DNA from: Heliocidaris tuberculata
Lineage: Eukaryota > Echinodermata > Echinoidea > Camarodonta > Echinometridae
Assembly (NCBI GenBank): GCA_025618425.1
Contig: CM046844.1
Span: 15,192,076 to 15,256,075 of the forward strand
DNA: 64,000 nt
Direction of reading: 5' to 3'
The notes beneath the pieces are model-generated. The model saw nothing but the letters and a program-made list of their open reading frames with translations. It did no database searches and had not been told where the DNA came from. Below, in pieces: positions 22,632-34,483 of this stretch; the stretch's first letter is position 1, and the number at the start of each line of letters is the position of its first letter. Both the position numbers and the translations under genes were made by a program.

Positions 22632-22849
22632 CAGTGGCGGATCCAGGATTTTTTGAGGGAGGGGGCTCAACATTCACAAAATTTTCTGATATGCAAAAAA
22701 AAAAAAAAAAAAAAAAAGTCCTCAGCATTTTTGGGCCCCTTCTTAACTCAAAAAATCTCTGACAAGCAACAACAACAAAAATTTAAACAAATAAAAAAAT
22801 AATTTAAAAAAAGGTCCTCAGCATTCCCCCCCCCCTGGATCCGCCACTG
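22632..22849. mobile_element. hAT-like MITE, CAGTGGCGGATCC ends, 8-bp TSD
   Basis: The terminal inverted repeats are CAGTGGCGGATCCAGG and its complement CCTGGATCCGCCACTG. The perfect 8-bp direct repeat GTATACAG flanks it at 22624-22631 and 22850-22857. Eight-base target duplications and CAG...CTG ends are typical of hAT elements. The 218-bp interior is A-run and G/C-run filler, so it is non-autonomous. Confidence 0.92.
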
Positions 22850-22917
22850 GTATACAGAGTCACCTTTACACAGTGCTTGGCCAGCTCGGCTCCATTAGGT
22901 AACATTATGACATCAAT

Positions 22918-23130
22918 TTATCATTTTATTTATTTATTTTTTTCTATTCATTTATTCACGAATGTTTACAGAGTGGCCTGAATCAGCATAAAACAAAACA
23001 AACAGATAAAAATAACATAACATAATATAGTATAAAACAGGATAATGGCAAGATACAAATCACTTAAAATTAAAAACAGGCTGGTCTTCCCAAGGCTCTT
23101 TTTGATTACTATTAAAACGATGCAATATTT
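22918..23130 (-). mobile_element. Probable LINE 3' end (minus strand)
   Basis: Begins with (TTTA)n on the plus strand, that is a (TAAA)n tail in the minus orientation, followed by body sequence with CACGAATGTTTACAGAGTGG and AAAACAGGCTGGTCTTCCCA. This order resembles CR1-like 3' ends. No coding region is attached. Confidence 0.35.
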
Positions 23131-23202
23131 GCACAGATCAAAAATTGATCAAGGTATACAGAAGTTCAATTAAAAACGGATTAAAAAACATGTAAGGCGA
23201 AG

Positions 23203-23207
23203 TATAT

Positions 23208-23241
<34 letters not shown>
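23203..23241 (+). repeat. (AT)n microsatellite
   Basis: TATATA repeats interrupted once by AATATA. Confidence 0.9.
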
Positions 23242-23939
23242 AATAATAAGCCTTACACTGTGCACATTTCAATGGCCCGTATTCTGAACTCCGGTTTAAC
23301 TTCATCTCGAGTCTAAGTGTAGTTTAAATCTGCCCTTTAGACCGGAGTTTAAGAAAATCACATTCTGAATTCCGGTTTAACTTCCGAGCGAACCCCTTCT
23401 ACGACGCGGTGTTTTTGGTCCCTTGTAAAAGGTATTGTATTACCGAACATGTGAAACCTATGGGAAAAAGACAATTTACACCGATTTCGCGCCAACGGCA
23501 TGAAGACTAAGGGTGACGAGAGAGCAGGTTATACGATATTACTTATGTTTTTTGCCTCATTTTATGATCTTCTGCCATGTGTTCTGTGTGTCAATTAGTG
23601 TGCAGAACATATATGGGGTGAAACCTCCAGCGGGGTTCGAAGGGGCAGAGCCCCTCGTGGGGGTGCAAGAGGGCGAAGCCCCCTTGCACCCCCCTGCAAA
23701 TGATACAAGTGGAATAATAATAACTCCTCGAGCGTTCAGGGGCATCGCTAGATCATTTTGAATCGGGGAGGGGGGGGGGGGGGGGAGGGTGTGACACCCA
23801 TATTTGCCGACAAATTTTTAGGGTGTGATACCCAAATTTGCCGACAAATATGTTGCACCCTAATCCCTCTCTCCCCTACAAATAATAATAAAAGAAAATC
23901 GCAGAGGTAGAGATCTTGATCATACGGGCCTATTTTCGC

Positions 23940-24500
23940 AAGGAGGGGGCTGACACCCTTTGCCCGAATATCAATTTTTCAATTTCTAATTTTCATGCGA
24001 GCGAGCGAAGCGAGCGAGAAATTTTTTTATTTTAACTTTTCGTAGTGAAAATGTACGGAAGTTATCTTGGAACCTCGCTGCCCAAATATGTGGATATTCT
24101 GGCACCTCGCTGCCCGAATATGAAGTGGTGGTTGCCCGAATATCGGATCTTTGAAAATCTTCGGAGGGGGGGAGGGGGCTGCAAGCCATTGCCGAAGAAG
24201 GACACCTTTTGCTCGAATATCAACTTTTCAATTTAAAAAATTTTGCGAGCGAGCGAAGCGAGCGTGATTTAAAAAAAAAAAAACTTTTCGTAGTGAAAAT
24301 GTATAGAAGTTACACAGTCACACATGTTACATGATTATCTGAGAACCTCGCTGCCCGAATATGAAGAGGTGGTTGCCTGAATATCGGATCTTTAAATATA
24401 TGGGGGGGGGGGGGGAGGGGGGCTGCAGTTCATTGCCGGAGTAGGACGCCTTTTGCCCGAATATCAGCTTTTCAATTTCTAAATTTTTTGAACTTTTCTT
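23940..24500 (+). repeat. ~210-250-bp tandem repeat with GCGAGCGAGCGAAGCGAGCG motif
   Basis: CTTTTCGTAGTGAAAATGTA recurs at about 24036 and 24283 and, changed by one base, at about 24491. GCGAGCGAGCGAAGCGAGCG recurs at 23998 and 24245. Each unit contains GAACCTCGCTGCCC, GAATATCGGATCTTTGAAAA and a G-run before CTGCA. A further partial unit lies at 26310-26465, so the array was split by about 1.8 kb of other DNA. Confidence 0.8.
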
Positions 24501-24959
24501 AGTGAAAATGTACAGAAGTGTAACGACTTACGTTTTGTATTTCACAAAAATATCCAAAATGGCTACCATTTTGTTTTCATGCAAGTTCAGTTTTCAGATT
24601 TTTATAACCAGTTTGAACTTGTTTTTCAACCTACGTAATGTCCATGTTTATTCATGTTTTTCTTGTCGTTATGAGAATTTTTACCAATCATTAATCCGTT
24701 TATATCGCGTCCAATTTTACGCGATCGCGGGCCAATCGTCGATCTCCTTATTTCACCGCGGTCAACCAATCAGCGTTGGATTTCGCTCTCGCCGGTGCGC
24801 CTTTTTCACTGCGCGTTTTGCATCTGGATTTTTTTCTTCACTCCCCTTCATTACACGGTCGAGGCAACATCTCCTATCTCGTCCAACGTTGCCAGAGTTG
24901 GCAGAATTCTGCTTTCTGTCAGAATTTTGACCGCTTTAGCATCTAGCATTATGCTAGGC

Positions 24960-25410
24960 ATAATTTGACAAAATTTAGCAGAATTTCAGCAGAATTCAGG
25001 TGTTTCTTTTTTTTTTGCTTGTCGTAGTATTTTTGAGTAAAAATACACCCAAAAATGCTGATAAGTGTTTTTTTTCTTCTTCTTCTTCTTTTGCTTGTCA
25101 GAGAATTTTTGAGTAAAAAGTCCCCCCCAAAAGTGCCGATAACCCTTTTTTTTTTTTTTTTTTTTTTTTTGCTTGTCAGAGAATTTTTGAGTACAATTTT
25201 TATCAATTTTGATTTAGCAGTAAAATATTTGATTTAGCAGAATTTTCGCTGCTCGCTAGCAGAATAGTTTTTTTTTCGCTGGCCACACTGATCTCGTCTT
25301 GGGTCGAGTCAATTCAACAACTCCCACGCTAATCACGGTCGAGGCATCATTCTCCCGTCCATCATGTGGTCAAGTCTTCAACTTTCTTCTCATCTCCGAT
25401 CGAGTCAACT
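24960..25410 (+). repeat. Duplicated T-run segment, copy A
   Basis: Three tandem units of GCTTGTCAGAGAATTTTTGA followed by GTAAAAAGTCCC, AAAAGTGCCGATAACCC and a T-run. The segment then continues through GCTGGCCACACTGATCTCGT to GATCGAGTCAACTATTC. The same segment recurs at 28938-29287. The T-run units resemble, in reverse complement, the interior of the hAT-like MITE at 22632-22849. Confidence 0.75.
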
Positions 25411-26309
25411 ATTCTCACTTCATCTCTGCAAGTTTCTCTGGTTGTGGTTTACCTTCGGCAGTAGTCTCAGTCTACCTTCAAGACTGATCCGTCTGGTGGC
25501 CGTATAGCTACATTTTACAAGCTCCTCATCGCTTCAGCATGACCTGTTCCTCATCGACGGCGAACGACTCACTGCTTCGTCATGTTCGTCACGTCTTTTG
25601 AGCTCGTGCTATCCTTCAGTTCCGAGCCCCGACTCACTGGCTCGCGAACTCAGAACACTTCATCTCTCGGTCCATCTTCGGACAACTCACCGTCCCAGGG
25701 ACCTGCAGTTATTCTTCTTTCATCTATTCCTCCATCATGGACCTGCGACTCTTTAGTCCCGAATCAGCGGTCTTTTACATCAAGTCTCCGAGCGACATCT
25801 CGTCGAGCCCCAGTGTCTCCGACTCCCGTCGTCGAGCGCCCTTCAGTATTCTTCACTTACAAGTCTTCATTAGCTCGCTACGCCAGCCGTAAGTTACAGC
25901 CAGCCATTTATAGACTTGGAACTTTAATCGAACTCTGAACTTTAAATTAACAGCAGCAATTTTTCGTGGACTTTTAATTCTGTCTTGTATCATTTTTTTT
26001 TATTTCTATGCAAAAGTTAAATCTCTTGACATGTCAATGCCTTTATCGATCTCGTATTTCATTTGTGCAATATTTTGTCATTATTATCACTGACACTGCG
26101 TTGTCAAGCTACAGAGCTAATATAATTTCTTGATAAAAAAAGGGAAAAGGGAATTACTTTTGGTATGGTATTTTTCATTTATTGTCGGCATCAAAATCGT
26201 AGCCTAACATAGTCGTAAATCATAGTCTTAATCTGAGTTTTATTTTCACATTCATATCAATATACCACATCAAACTCATTCACATTTCCTAATTTTCTCT
26301 AAAAAAAGT
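25411..26309. other. Unassigned low-AT patch then AT-rich DNA
   Basis: Positions 25411-25940 are C- and T-rich with TCG/GAC words and one 118-codon frame (25582-25938) rich in Ser, Pro and Arg. No domain is recognisable. The motif GGTCGAGGCA recurs three times between 24850 and 29215. It may be a non-coding part of a retroelement or a transcribed leader; I cannot tell. Confidence 0.3.
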
Positions 26310-26465
26310 AACATAATTATCTGGGAACCTTTCTTCCCAAATATGTGGATATTCTAGCACCTCGTTGCCCGAATATGACTATTGGAACTTTGAAAATCCT
26401 CGGGGGGGGGGGGGGGGGGGGGCTGCAGTCCATTGACGAAGGGGACGCCATTTGCCCGCATAATT
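26310..26465 (+). repeat. Partial unit of the GCGAGCGAGC-associated repeat
   Basis: Shares CCAAATATGTGGATATTCT, AGCACCTCGTTGCCCGAATA and a 22-G run before CTGCAGTCCATTG with the array at 23940-24500. Confidence 0.75.
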
Positions 26466-26476
26466 AACATTCCAGT

Positions 26477-26645
26477 GTTTTAGCAAGTTTTTCCTTCTTT
26501 TTCTTTCCTTCCCTTTTCCTTTCCTTCTTTTCTTTCTGTTTTTGTATTCCTTTCCTTTCCCTTTTTTTCTTCTTTTTTTTCCCCCTTTTCCCCCTTTTTT
26601 TCTTTTCTCTTTCCTCTTCCCTCTTCCCTCTTCCCTCTTCCCTCT
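26477..26645 (+). repeat. CT-rich microsatellite
   Basis: TTCCCTCTTCCCTCTTCC-type tract. The long basic frames on the other strand are artefacts of composition. A (CTA)n tract follows at 26769-26803 and another CT-rich tract at 27098-27190. Confidence 0.9.
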
Positions 26646-28415
26646 GGACCCCATGGAAGACAAATAGTGTCGTGCCTGGCACAGCTGAATATGGGTTATC
26701 CAGCCGTTTCATTCAAATGTAAATACTTATATTGTATATGTTTGTATTTTTTTAAGTGAACGGAAAATAAATACTACTACTACTACTACTACTGCTACTA
26801 CTACCTCTCTCTTTTTTCCCCTCTGTTTTTTTTTTTAATTTGGGTGTCACCCCCCCCCCCCCCCCATTCAAAATGTTCTACGACGTCCCTGGTCGAAAAT
26901 GTTACATAATGTTTAAGCATACATTTACAGATGTTTTATTAACAATACTCACAGGTAAGTAACTGATCAGAATCTGGCATATATTATGCTGTTCTTCTGT
27001 TTATGTGATAATGCGTTTCATAATAATGGAAAAAAGGCAAAGTCACTTCGATGTTCGTCTTCTTCCATTAAGATAGTGATAAGCCTACGATCAACCCTCC
27101 CACCTTCTCTCTTCTTTTCTCTTCTCTTTTCTTCTCCCCTCTCCCTCTCTCTCTCTCTCCTTTTCTCTTCTCTTTTCTTCTCCTTCACCATTTTTTTTTC
27201 TTCTGAAAAGTGGTACGGTCGATACCGTACCTACCGTAGCGGCTCCGACGGCCTGTTGCAGGCCTAGATAGATCTAACTTTTAGATCTAGAGTCTACCAT
27301 GTTTTTTGTTGTTGTTTTTTTTTCGCCAGCTCTTAAAAAGTCGCTCGGGGGGGGGGGGGGGGGACTAGGTATCCCTAGTATTCATGCAATAACGCAGGAT
27401 AAACCGACCAACCTAATCTTAAACAGTCGTTCATTTACGATAGAAAACTCCAGTCATGCCAGTAATCATGACAAATGAAGTGCCAAATGGTATGCCTTTA
27501 ATTTGTCTATAGAGTATTTCATGACATTCTTGATTAAACATCTTAAAAATTAAAGGAATAATCAAATTTCAGCCTTCTTGAAGATAAATTGAGCTCTACT
27601 GAGCTTGTACAGTAGCAGCAGACTACATCTCCTTGGCAACTAAACCACAGTTCAACTTAGACTAGACTCTAGTTTAACTAAACCGGACTTTCGGAAACAG
27701 AAATGGAGTTAAACCCGACATGCAGTCTAAGTCGGGTTTATAGTTAAACTCTGGTTTAACTTAGACTGGAGTTTAAGTTAAACCGGAGTTCAGAATACGG
27801 GCCAATGAGTTCACATGGTTCATGTCATTTAAGTTTTTGTTACAGAATTACAGTAATTCATGCGGAATAAATAGGTTAACACTAATTGCTGCTTCTTCAT
27901 AAACTAAGTTAAGCAAATATAAACTGAATTCTACTATTTGAATACCTGCCACAAATATGTTTTGCGGTACAGTCAAACCAATTATGATCTGTCAATCATG
28001 GAACACGAAGCTGTCAGGACTGTCAACATTCAGTCCTTGGTTATTTATCTACTCATGAAACAAAGTCATGACAACTGCATTTGTAACCTATTTTAAATCT
28101 ATTCAGATTAACCCATTTTTTGTCCCCAAACATCCTCCCCACAATATGACGTCGTGACGAAATATGTTATGCGACAGTACTTATAGTCGGAATCAAGAAG
28201 TGATTTATCAATATCGAGACTCACTTCTGAGCCTTCTGCTGATGAATTCAAAGCGGCATACAAATTTTCAGAAGAAAAGTATTGTGTTGAAGTCTTATAC
28301 TGAATCAATTTGCATTTTGCTTTCTTCTCTTTATCGGTGCTGTCAGCGAATACATTTTTTTTTCTGGAGAATTTCCCGATATTTTCCGTCTATATTATCT
28401 ATATGTATCGGTAGT

Positions 28416-28518
28416 ATGGATAATCACGTTCGAAAATCGCTCCATGAGGTTCGTAATTGCCTTTGCCAATTAGTATTTCTTCTTCTAGTCACGGGGCCCT
28501 CGCTCATCGATGCACAAG
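28416..28518 (+). CDS. Candidate first coding exon with signal peptide
   Basis: An ATG at 28416 opens a 34-codon frame with a basic N-region (MDNHVRKSLHEVR), a hydrophobic core (CLCQLVFLLLVTGPSL) and a plausible signal-peptidase site after I-D-A. It ends exactly at ACAAG followed by the consensus donor GTAAGC (28519). The exon leaves one base of the next codon (phase 1), the phase most common after signal-peptide exons of secreted modular proteins. The frame continues into the intron without a domain, which supports splicing at the donor. The mature protein is unknown; a possible next exon is at 30065. Confidence 0.5.
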
Positions 28519-28937
28519 GTAAGCTGACTTCATTTCTACTTATCTACTTTACTTTGACTTCGAAAAATTTATTATCTCCCCCCCCCCCCTCCAGTAATAT
28601 GGAAATGACTCTGTTAAATGCACATACTATGTTCATGGGTTCGAAATTATACGTACTAATACCCCATAATAGCATATTATCTTAACAGAATCAGTACATG
28701 TGCGATGGTGTATAACCCTACTGGAGCTATTACTTGGAACAGGAGAAAGAAGCGTTTATATAGGAGCACGAAGAATTCGGATATCTTTTTATAATTTTAA
28801 AATTTTGAGTAATTCAAGGTAACCTGGATGGCGGTGAATTGAAATGAATACAAATCTAGAATAGCGTAAGTTGTAGAAAAATATTATATATTAGTTCCTA
28901 CCAATATCATGAAAATGCTTTATCATGATAATATACA

Positions 28938-29287
28938 ACTTTTGAGTAAAAAGTCCCCCCAAAAGTGCCGATAACCCTTTTTTTTTTTTTTTTTTTTTTT
29001 TTGCTTGTCAGAGAATTTTTGAGTAAAAAGTCCCTTTTTTTTGCTTCTCAGAGAATTTTTGAGTACAATTTTTATCAATTTTGATTTAGCATTAAAATAT
29101 TTGATTTAGCAGAATTTTCGCTGCTCGCTAGCAGAATAGTTTTTTTTTTTCGCTGGCCACACTGATCTCGTCTTGGGTCGAGTCAATTCAACAACTCCCA
29201 CGCTAATCACGGTCGAGGCACCATTCTCCCGTCCATCATGTGGTCAAGTCTTCAACTTTCTTCTCATCTCCGATCGAGTCAACTATT
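28938..29287 (+). repeat. Duplicated T-run segment, copy B
   Basis: Matches 25100-25408 through GATCGAGTCAACTATTC and then diverges abruptly at 29288 (GCCGGGTGTGCACCCG). It has one T-run unit fewer than copy A. Confidence 0.8.
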
Positions 29288-29394
29288 CGCCGGGTGTGCA
29301 CCCGATACAAACTGCGGCTTCAATGGCATTGACAAAATTTGGAAAAACGGTACCATTGTGCATTGACCGCTTTTATAACACATCCAATTAAAGC

Positions 29395-29505
29395 CCGGCG
29401 CACACTGCACGATCCGACTGCGATCCGATGGCTCTGCGACTGTGAGCCCAATCGGATCGCAGTCGCAGGACATCGCAGACTATACGATTCCACTAAAACC
29501 GATAT
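29395..29505. mobile_element. Half of an AGCCCGGCGCACACTGC-type foldback element
   Basis: AGCCCGGCGCACACTGCACG and CGACTGCGATCCGAT match, in reverse complement, the right end of the element at 38982-39307. The opposite terminus was not found nearby, so this is a fragment. Confidence 0.55.
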
Positions 29506-30064
29506 CCGATGATTTTGCAGCGCGTGCGTATTTTGCATTGGAGTAACCATTTTCATCATGTCTTGTATATTATATCAATTAAGAGGACAAGTATCTTTTC
29601 TGAAAATAACATTGTTTTACAAAACAAATTGGGCTGTTTTACAGTCGGGAAAAAAGGTAGGGGAGATCCAGGAGAGTTAAGCCACTTTTTTCATAATGGG
29701 CCATATTTCCCCAGACCTGCATTGTGGGTTGGACAACTTCTTCTCATTTGAAATTTAGCTCCTATGTTATAATACAATGTGGGTTATGATATTCAAGGTG
29801 ATTACATTTCAAAGTAGTAGTCCGTTTTAAAAAAAATTGTCGAATGGCGCAAGTCTCCCGCAGGGTGATGAGAGTTGAGCATACTCATAACGAGAGTTGA
29901 GCCACCCATGGGAGAGTTGTAAATGGGAGTAGGGAAAGACATGTTTCGCTTGTGGATTGGCCTGCACTGCCTAGTATAAAGTGCTGGTATAATCGCCATA
30001 ATAACATGCATGATTTTGTAAATGGAAATGACATTTACTAATGGTTAACTATGAATTATTTCAG

Positions 30065-30177
30065 GCAGCAAATGGATCTGTTTTCCAAATTGCAGACGCA
30101 TCTTTGATACATCGATCTATGCTGACTTAAAGATGGATAGCTGGGGCTGGGGCATTCGTAACAATATTAATGAATAA
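30065..30177 (+). CDS. Candidate second exon of a short secreted peptide gene
   Basis: After ATTATTTCAG the DNA is open in the phase needed to continue the signal-peptide exon (one base carried over) for 37 codons to TAA at 30175-30177. The predicted stretch includes SKWICFPNCRR, with two cysteines four residues apart, and KMDSWGWGIRNN. Together the two exons would make a precursor of about 71 residues of the size of a small secreted peptide. The support is weak: the open length is within chance for this composition, the acceptor has a modest pyrimidine tract, and the exon lies inside a putative foldback element. No homolog is recognised. Confidence 0.25.
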
Positions 30178-31198
30178 TTACGGAACATATTCGTCCGCGC
30201 AATCAATCCCATGGCATGAGTTACAATTACTCATGTATTTTTTTTTCATCAGCGATAGCCAGTGTCATTTTTTAATTACTCAACATAAAAAAAATCAAAA
30301 CTTTCACCACAATGCACACATAAGATGGAACCCTTAGATATAAACATTGAAGACATAAAACCATTTTCGTGTAGACATGATAGAGGTCTAACTTAGAACC
30401 ACATGTATTATGGTACCTGCTGTTTGAAGTAACAAGAAACAGTGTCGGTTAAAAAGTACAATGAACTTATGTCTGCGTGGGAGAGGGACTTCGAAAAACA
30501 TATTCCAGTTTCTGGTGCGGTTCTTTTTTCAACATTGAAATGTTGGATTTTGAATTGTTGGTGTGTGACCTCCAAATTCACGGTAGGTCAGGTATAATCA
30601 ATGAAAGCGGCTTCTCAAAGGACAGTGTATACTGACTCACAATCAAGGTATTGAAGAATGTTCTACTGTTAATGAATAGAATCAACGAAATATGCAGTCT
30701 AGACATATTCAATACAAGAACCCATTGACATTGAACATGATCCTTGCATATAACAGACTGAATATTTCAAATGGAAGGTCCAGATTGAAATGATTAACTA
30801 ATGATGTTTCTAGGATGCCAGGTATTTGCAACACATGGAATCCAAAACGAAAATGATTGAAATACAAGTTGGTAGATAGTTGGCTACTGTTTTCTATGTA
30901 GAGATAGATGTTATGATCCTATGAAATGTACAATTATATATATAAGAATGTTTGATGCACGACTTTTCGAGCTCGCTTTATAAATAAATTACGTATTTTA
31001 AATTGGTGTCCTTGATCGCACATCTCGCGCATGTGGGATGATATGACATTGTGTTTCATGTAGCCTACATAGGCCTAATATTATGTCATTGAAAATTTAA
31101 TGTAGTCATTATCTCTGTTAACTCCCATTTCATGAGATTTCCATTTGAGAGCCTAGGACAAAAGGGATGTGCAGTTTCTGTAGTCGCTTGAATACAGC

Positions 31199-31619
31199 GT
31201 ATCCGGACAACTACCCCCCTGGACAATTACCCCCCGGACAACCCCCGGAAAACCACCCCCTGGACGACTACCCCCCTAGGACAACTACCCCCCAGGACAA
31301 CTACCCCCTAGGACAACTACCCCCCAGGACAACTACCCCCAGGACAATTACCCCCAGGACAACTACCCCCCAGGACAATTACCCCGGACAACTACCCCCC
31401 GAACAACTACCCCCTGGACAGCTACCCCGGAAAAATTGTCCTGGGGGTAATTGTCCTGGGGGGTAATTGTCCTGGGGGGTAATTGTCCTGGGGGGTAGTT
31501 GTCGTGGGGGGTAGTTGTCCTGGGGGTAGATGTCCTAGGGGGGTAGTCATCCAGGGGGTGGTTTTCGGGGGGTAGTTGTCCGGGGGGTAGTTGTCTAGGG
31601 GGTAGTTGTCCTAGAATCT
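31199..31619. mobile_element. Foldback element with tandem-array arms, 9-bp TSD
   Basis: The left arm (about 31205-31432) is a tandem array of GGACAACTACCCCCC-type units of 15-20 bases. The right arm (31433-31614) is the same array inverted, GTAGTTGTCCTGGGGGG. The outer ends are GTATCCGG and CCTAGAATCT. The host sequence GAATACAGC is repeated exactly at 31190-31198 and 31620-31628, which proves insertion of the whole palindrome as one unit. The organisation resembles Drosophila FB elements (arms of tandem repeats, 9-bp duplications), but the sequence is unrelated to anything I recognise. No coding capacity. Confidence 0.85.
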
Positions 31620-32229
31620 GAATACAGCATTTTTTTTCCAAGTAGTAATCTCACACATTGGCATTAAATGTGTACCAGAGGAGAGTTGAGCCATGGATCA
31701 AGTCTCCTAATGATTAGTGGCTCATCTCTCACCAGGTCGGCCTTTTTGACATGTGAATTCAAACCAGTTCTATCAAATTCCATCAAAACATCTTCAATAA
31801 ATTTACAATGCACAGGCTACATGTTGCCCACAATGCGACAAAAGTAACTGTTCCTATATTATGTAAATGATAGAAAGTGTCGAACCTCTAACTCTAAAAT
31901 CCACTTTTTGGAGCAATTTAGAGTTCTTCCTTCACCTCATGTTTGTAGAGCTGTTATGCAACTTTTTGCCTTAACTGAAAAGAAAGATGTGTGACACACT
32001 ACCAACAAGGGGCGTTTGAACTTTCTTTCTTGAATGCAAGTGGTAGTTCTAGGGGGTGGATCAACTCTTCTTGTGGCGCAACTCACCTGGATCTCCCCTA
32101 CATGTATCGTTTACACCAAATAGATTATTCTGTTTTTAAAATAACAGTCACAAGACCCAGCCCTGAAAGACCGGGGTATATGAATGAGAACTCGAAGATC
32201 AGAGGGTTATTATGAGAAAGAGGATGCCG

Positions 32230-32940
32230 ACATGTCTGCTGGGGGGGGGGGGGGGGGTGGACTTCGATCAAGGGGAAGGGAGAGGGAGAGTAAAGAATAA
32301 GGGATTAAGAGAAAATGAAAGAGAGAGAGGGAGGGGGGCTGTAGAGTTATTAAGGGGGGAATGAGAAGATGGGGTAAAATAAAGAGAGTCAGATGAAGGG
32401 AATGAGCAAGAAATGGAAGAGGTGAAAAGAATGGTGGAAATGAAAAAAGAGAAAGAAGAGGGTAAAACTGAGACACGGAAAAGTAGAGCAGGAGAGAGAG
32501 AGAAAGAGAGAAAGATGGTGAGGGGGGGGGGGGAGGAGGTGAGACTGAGTGTAAGAGAAGAAATTGGAAAAGATTCAGACAGGTCCCATATTGTAGAAAA
32601 ATAGCATTGAGCCGACTTCGAAAGAAAGAAGAACGGCAATTTAAAGAAAGAAGGAAAGAAGACACCCCCCCCCCCCAAAAAAAGGGGGGGGGAGAGTCTC
32701 GAGTGAGATAGAAAGAATGTGAGAAGAGTAAGACAGAGTAAAATGAGAGGAGTTAAAAGGAATGAGAAAGAAATGAAGCAAGAGAGAGAGGGGATGAGAT
32801 AGCTAGGAAAGCCTGGAATAAGAATAAGATTAATAGAGTGAGAGACAGCTTGGGACAAAGAGAGAAATTGATTTAAGTAGGGAGACATAGGGTGGTATAT
32901 AGGGTGGAAAGAATGAAAAGGGGAAAGGGAGTTCCAGATT
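32230..32940 (+). repeat. GA-rich low-complexity region
   Basis: Almost pure purine on the plus strand with G-runs and a C-run/A-run/G-run block at 32664-32692. The long Ser/Leu/Pro-rich frames on the minus strand are shadows of this composition. Confidence 0.9.
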
Positions 32941-34483
32941 TAAAAAAAAATGTTTATACATGATTCAGCCCCCTACCCCTTTCTCACTCAAACCTCTTTT
33001 TTTCGAAATCATCTTTCAATGTTGATCCATAATTCATCTCCCTCTCTCTCTCGCTTTCTTATGTATACCCATATTTTCTTCTTTCTTCCTCTCAATCCCT
33101 TTCTTTCAACTTCTCTATAACTGAAATTTCCTTCTATTCAGATTCAATAATTAACTCCAAATCAATCGTATCTAAACATTCATTTTCAGATATTCTTGGC
33201 ACATATCCGGACTCATTAATTGTTTTTCTCCATAAACCATCTTTATCTAGTAATTTCATTCTAATTTCCTTCATACCTCTCCTTTATTTTAGTTCTCTAT
33301 TGTTCTTTTCTGCTCTGGAAGTACTTAAAAATGCATGTAGCAATATTCATGAGAAATCTTAGACATGTTAGAAGCATGCCCTTTTTCTATATCTATCATG
33401 TAATGTACAATCATGTAGATTGCACAATTTCTGGCATGGTTCTTCAAACATTCATACGACGCCTTGAAAGTCAACAATAAACAAAGTTTCATTAGCAAGC
33501 TTCTTTATTTTGTTAAATTATTTAATGAATGAAACAAGCTGATAATATATCAAGAAATTTGTGAATGTTGAGATAACAATTTCTTTGAGAATTCATAGAT
33601 TCATAGATCACATTAGATTCATGAACATGATGGGACAAACTATAAGAAATTTGTGAATGTTAAGATAACAAATTCTTTGAGAATATCAAATTGGTGAAAT
33701 TGTAATGTGACAGCGGTGACATTATTTGATAGTGTCGGACAACTCTTCTCATTTGTTTCTGGCGATCATAATTTCCATTTTTGCCTTCCGTGCTGTTTTC
33801 TAATATTAATTAAGGATAACATGATGTTATATGTCCTCCAGTAAAAAAAATACTTGCTTCTCAGTCAATGAATTTTGAAAAATGATTAATTTCCTTAATT
33901 ATAATGACAGAAACAAATGGGATAGTTTTCCTATATACTTGCAATTAGACTCAAATGCATGCAGTGCAAATATAATGATTTTATCTCTAAAGTCAGGAAA
34001 GGTGGTAAGGGGGGGGGGGCTGGTCACGGAGCTCCTTTATCACTTTGAGACTAGTGTGGCCTTTCACGTTTCAAAATTATAGTTAATCTGTAATTGATGG
34101 GAATCTAATGACTGAAAACTGCCCTCTTCCCTTTACAGATAATCTTGTGTAATTCCATACATACAAACTTTGCAGAATGTTAAGTTTTCAGAAATAAGAA
34201 GCAATATATTAACTATAGAGTAAGCAATAAATTCAGATGGAAATTTTTAATTGAATCTAAATTTGGTCTAACTTGCAATATTATGTTTAACTGCATTAAA
34301 TTCAATTTTGGGTATTCTTTTCAACTTACTGGATAATGAAAATAGCAAAGCATATGTAATTGTACTGTTCAGTCTCGCCAATTCTAGAAAAAGAATCCTC
34401 AAACTCATGCCTATGATGATGACCCATTAATAAGAAATATAAGAATTTAGATATTTGCCTTTTTTACTGTCTGATTTCTGTCG
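32941..34483. other. AT-rich spacer, no gene seen
   Basis: A local near-duplication, ATAAGAAATTTGTGAATGTT/GAGATAACA-type, occurs at about 33553 and 33645. Nothing else stands out. Confidence 0.4.

Larger units (their letters stand above)
23274..27803. mobile_element. 4.5-kb foldback element with interrupted interior
   Basis: The left end GGCCCGTATTCTGAACTCCG continues into GTTTAACTT, and the right end is the exact reverse complement, ending CAGAATACGGGCC. Arms of more than 100 bases are built from repeats of CCGGTTTAACTT and AGTCTAAGT words. AAT flanks both ends, a possible 3-bp target duplication. The interior holds unrelated repeats (GCGAGCGAGCGAAGCGAGCG units, a CAGTGGCGGATCC-family fragment, CT-rich DNA), so it looks like a host element riddled by later insertions. 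No transposase was seen. Confidence 0.65.
29657..32101. mobile_element. 2.4-kb foldback element, GTAGGGGAGATCCAGG ends
   Basis: GTAGGGGAGATCCAGG at 29657-29672 is a perfect 16-base inverted match to 32086-32101. Inside both ends are variants of GAGAGTTGAGCCAC, which recurs within the unit (29888, 31681) and in inverse form near 31715. No transposase was found. It hosts the G-rich array element at 31199-31619 and a candidate exon at 30065. Confidence 0.65.

Noticed and set aside
24502..24930. 142-codon plus-strand open frame
   Set aside because: Starts inside a tandem repeat; residue composition reflects T-rich DNA; no domain.
31199..31619. CRISPR-like array
   Set aside because: Units are contiguous without unique spacers and are arranged as an inverted pair; the context is eukaryotic.
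32210..32888. Ser/Leu/Pro-rich minus-strand frames
   Set aside because: Shadows of a GA-rich low-complexity tract.
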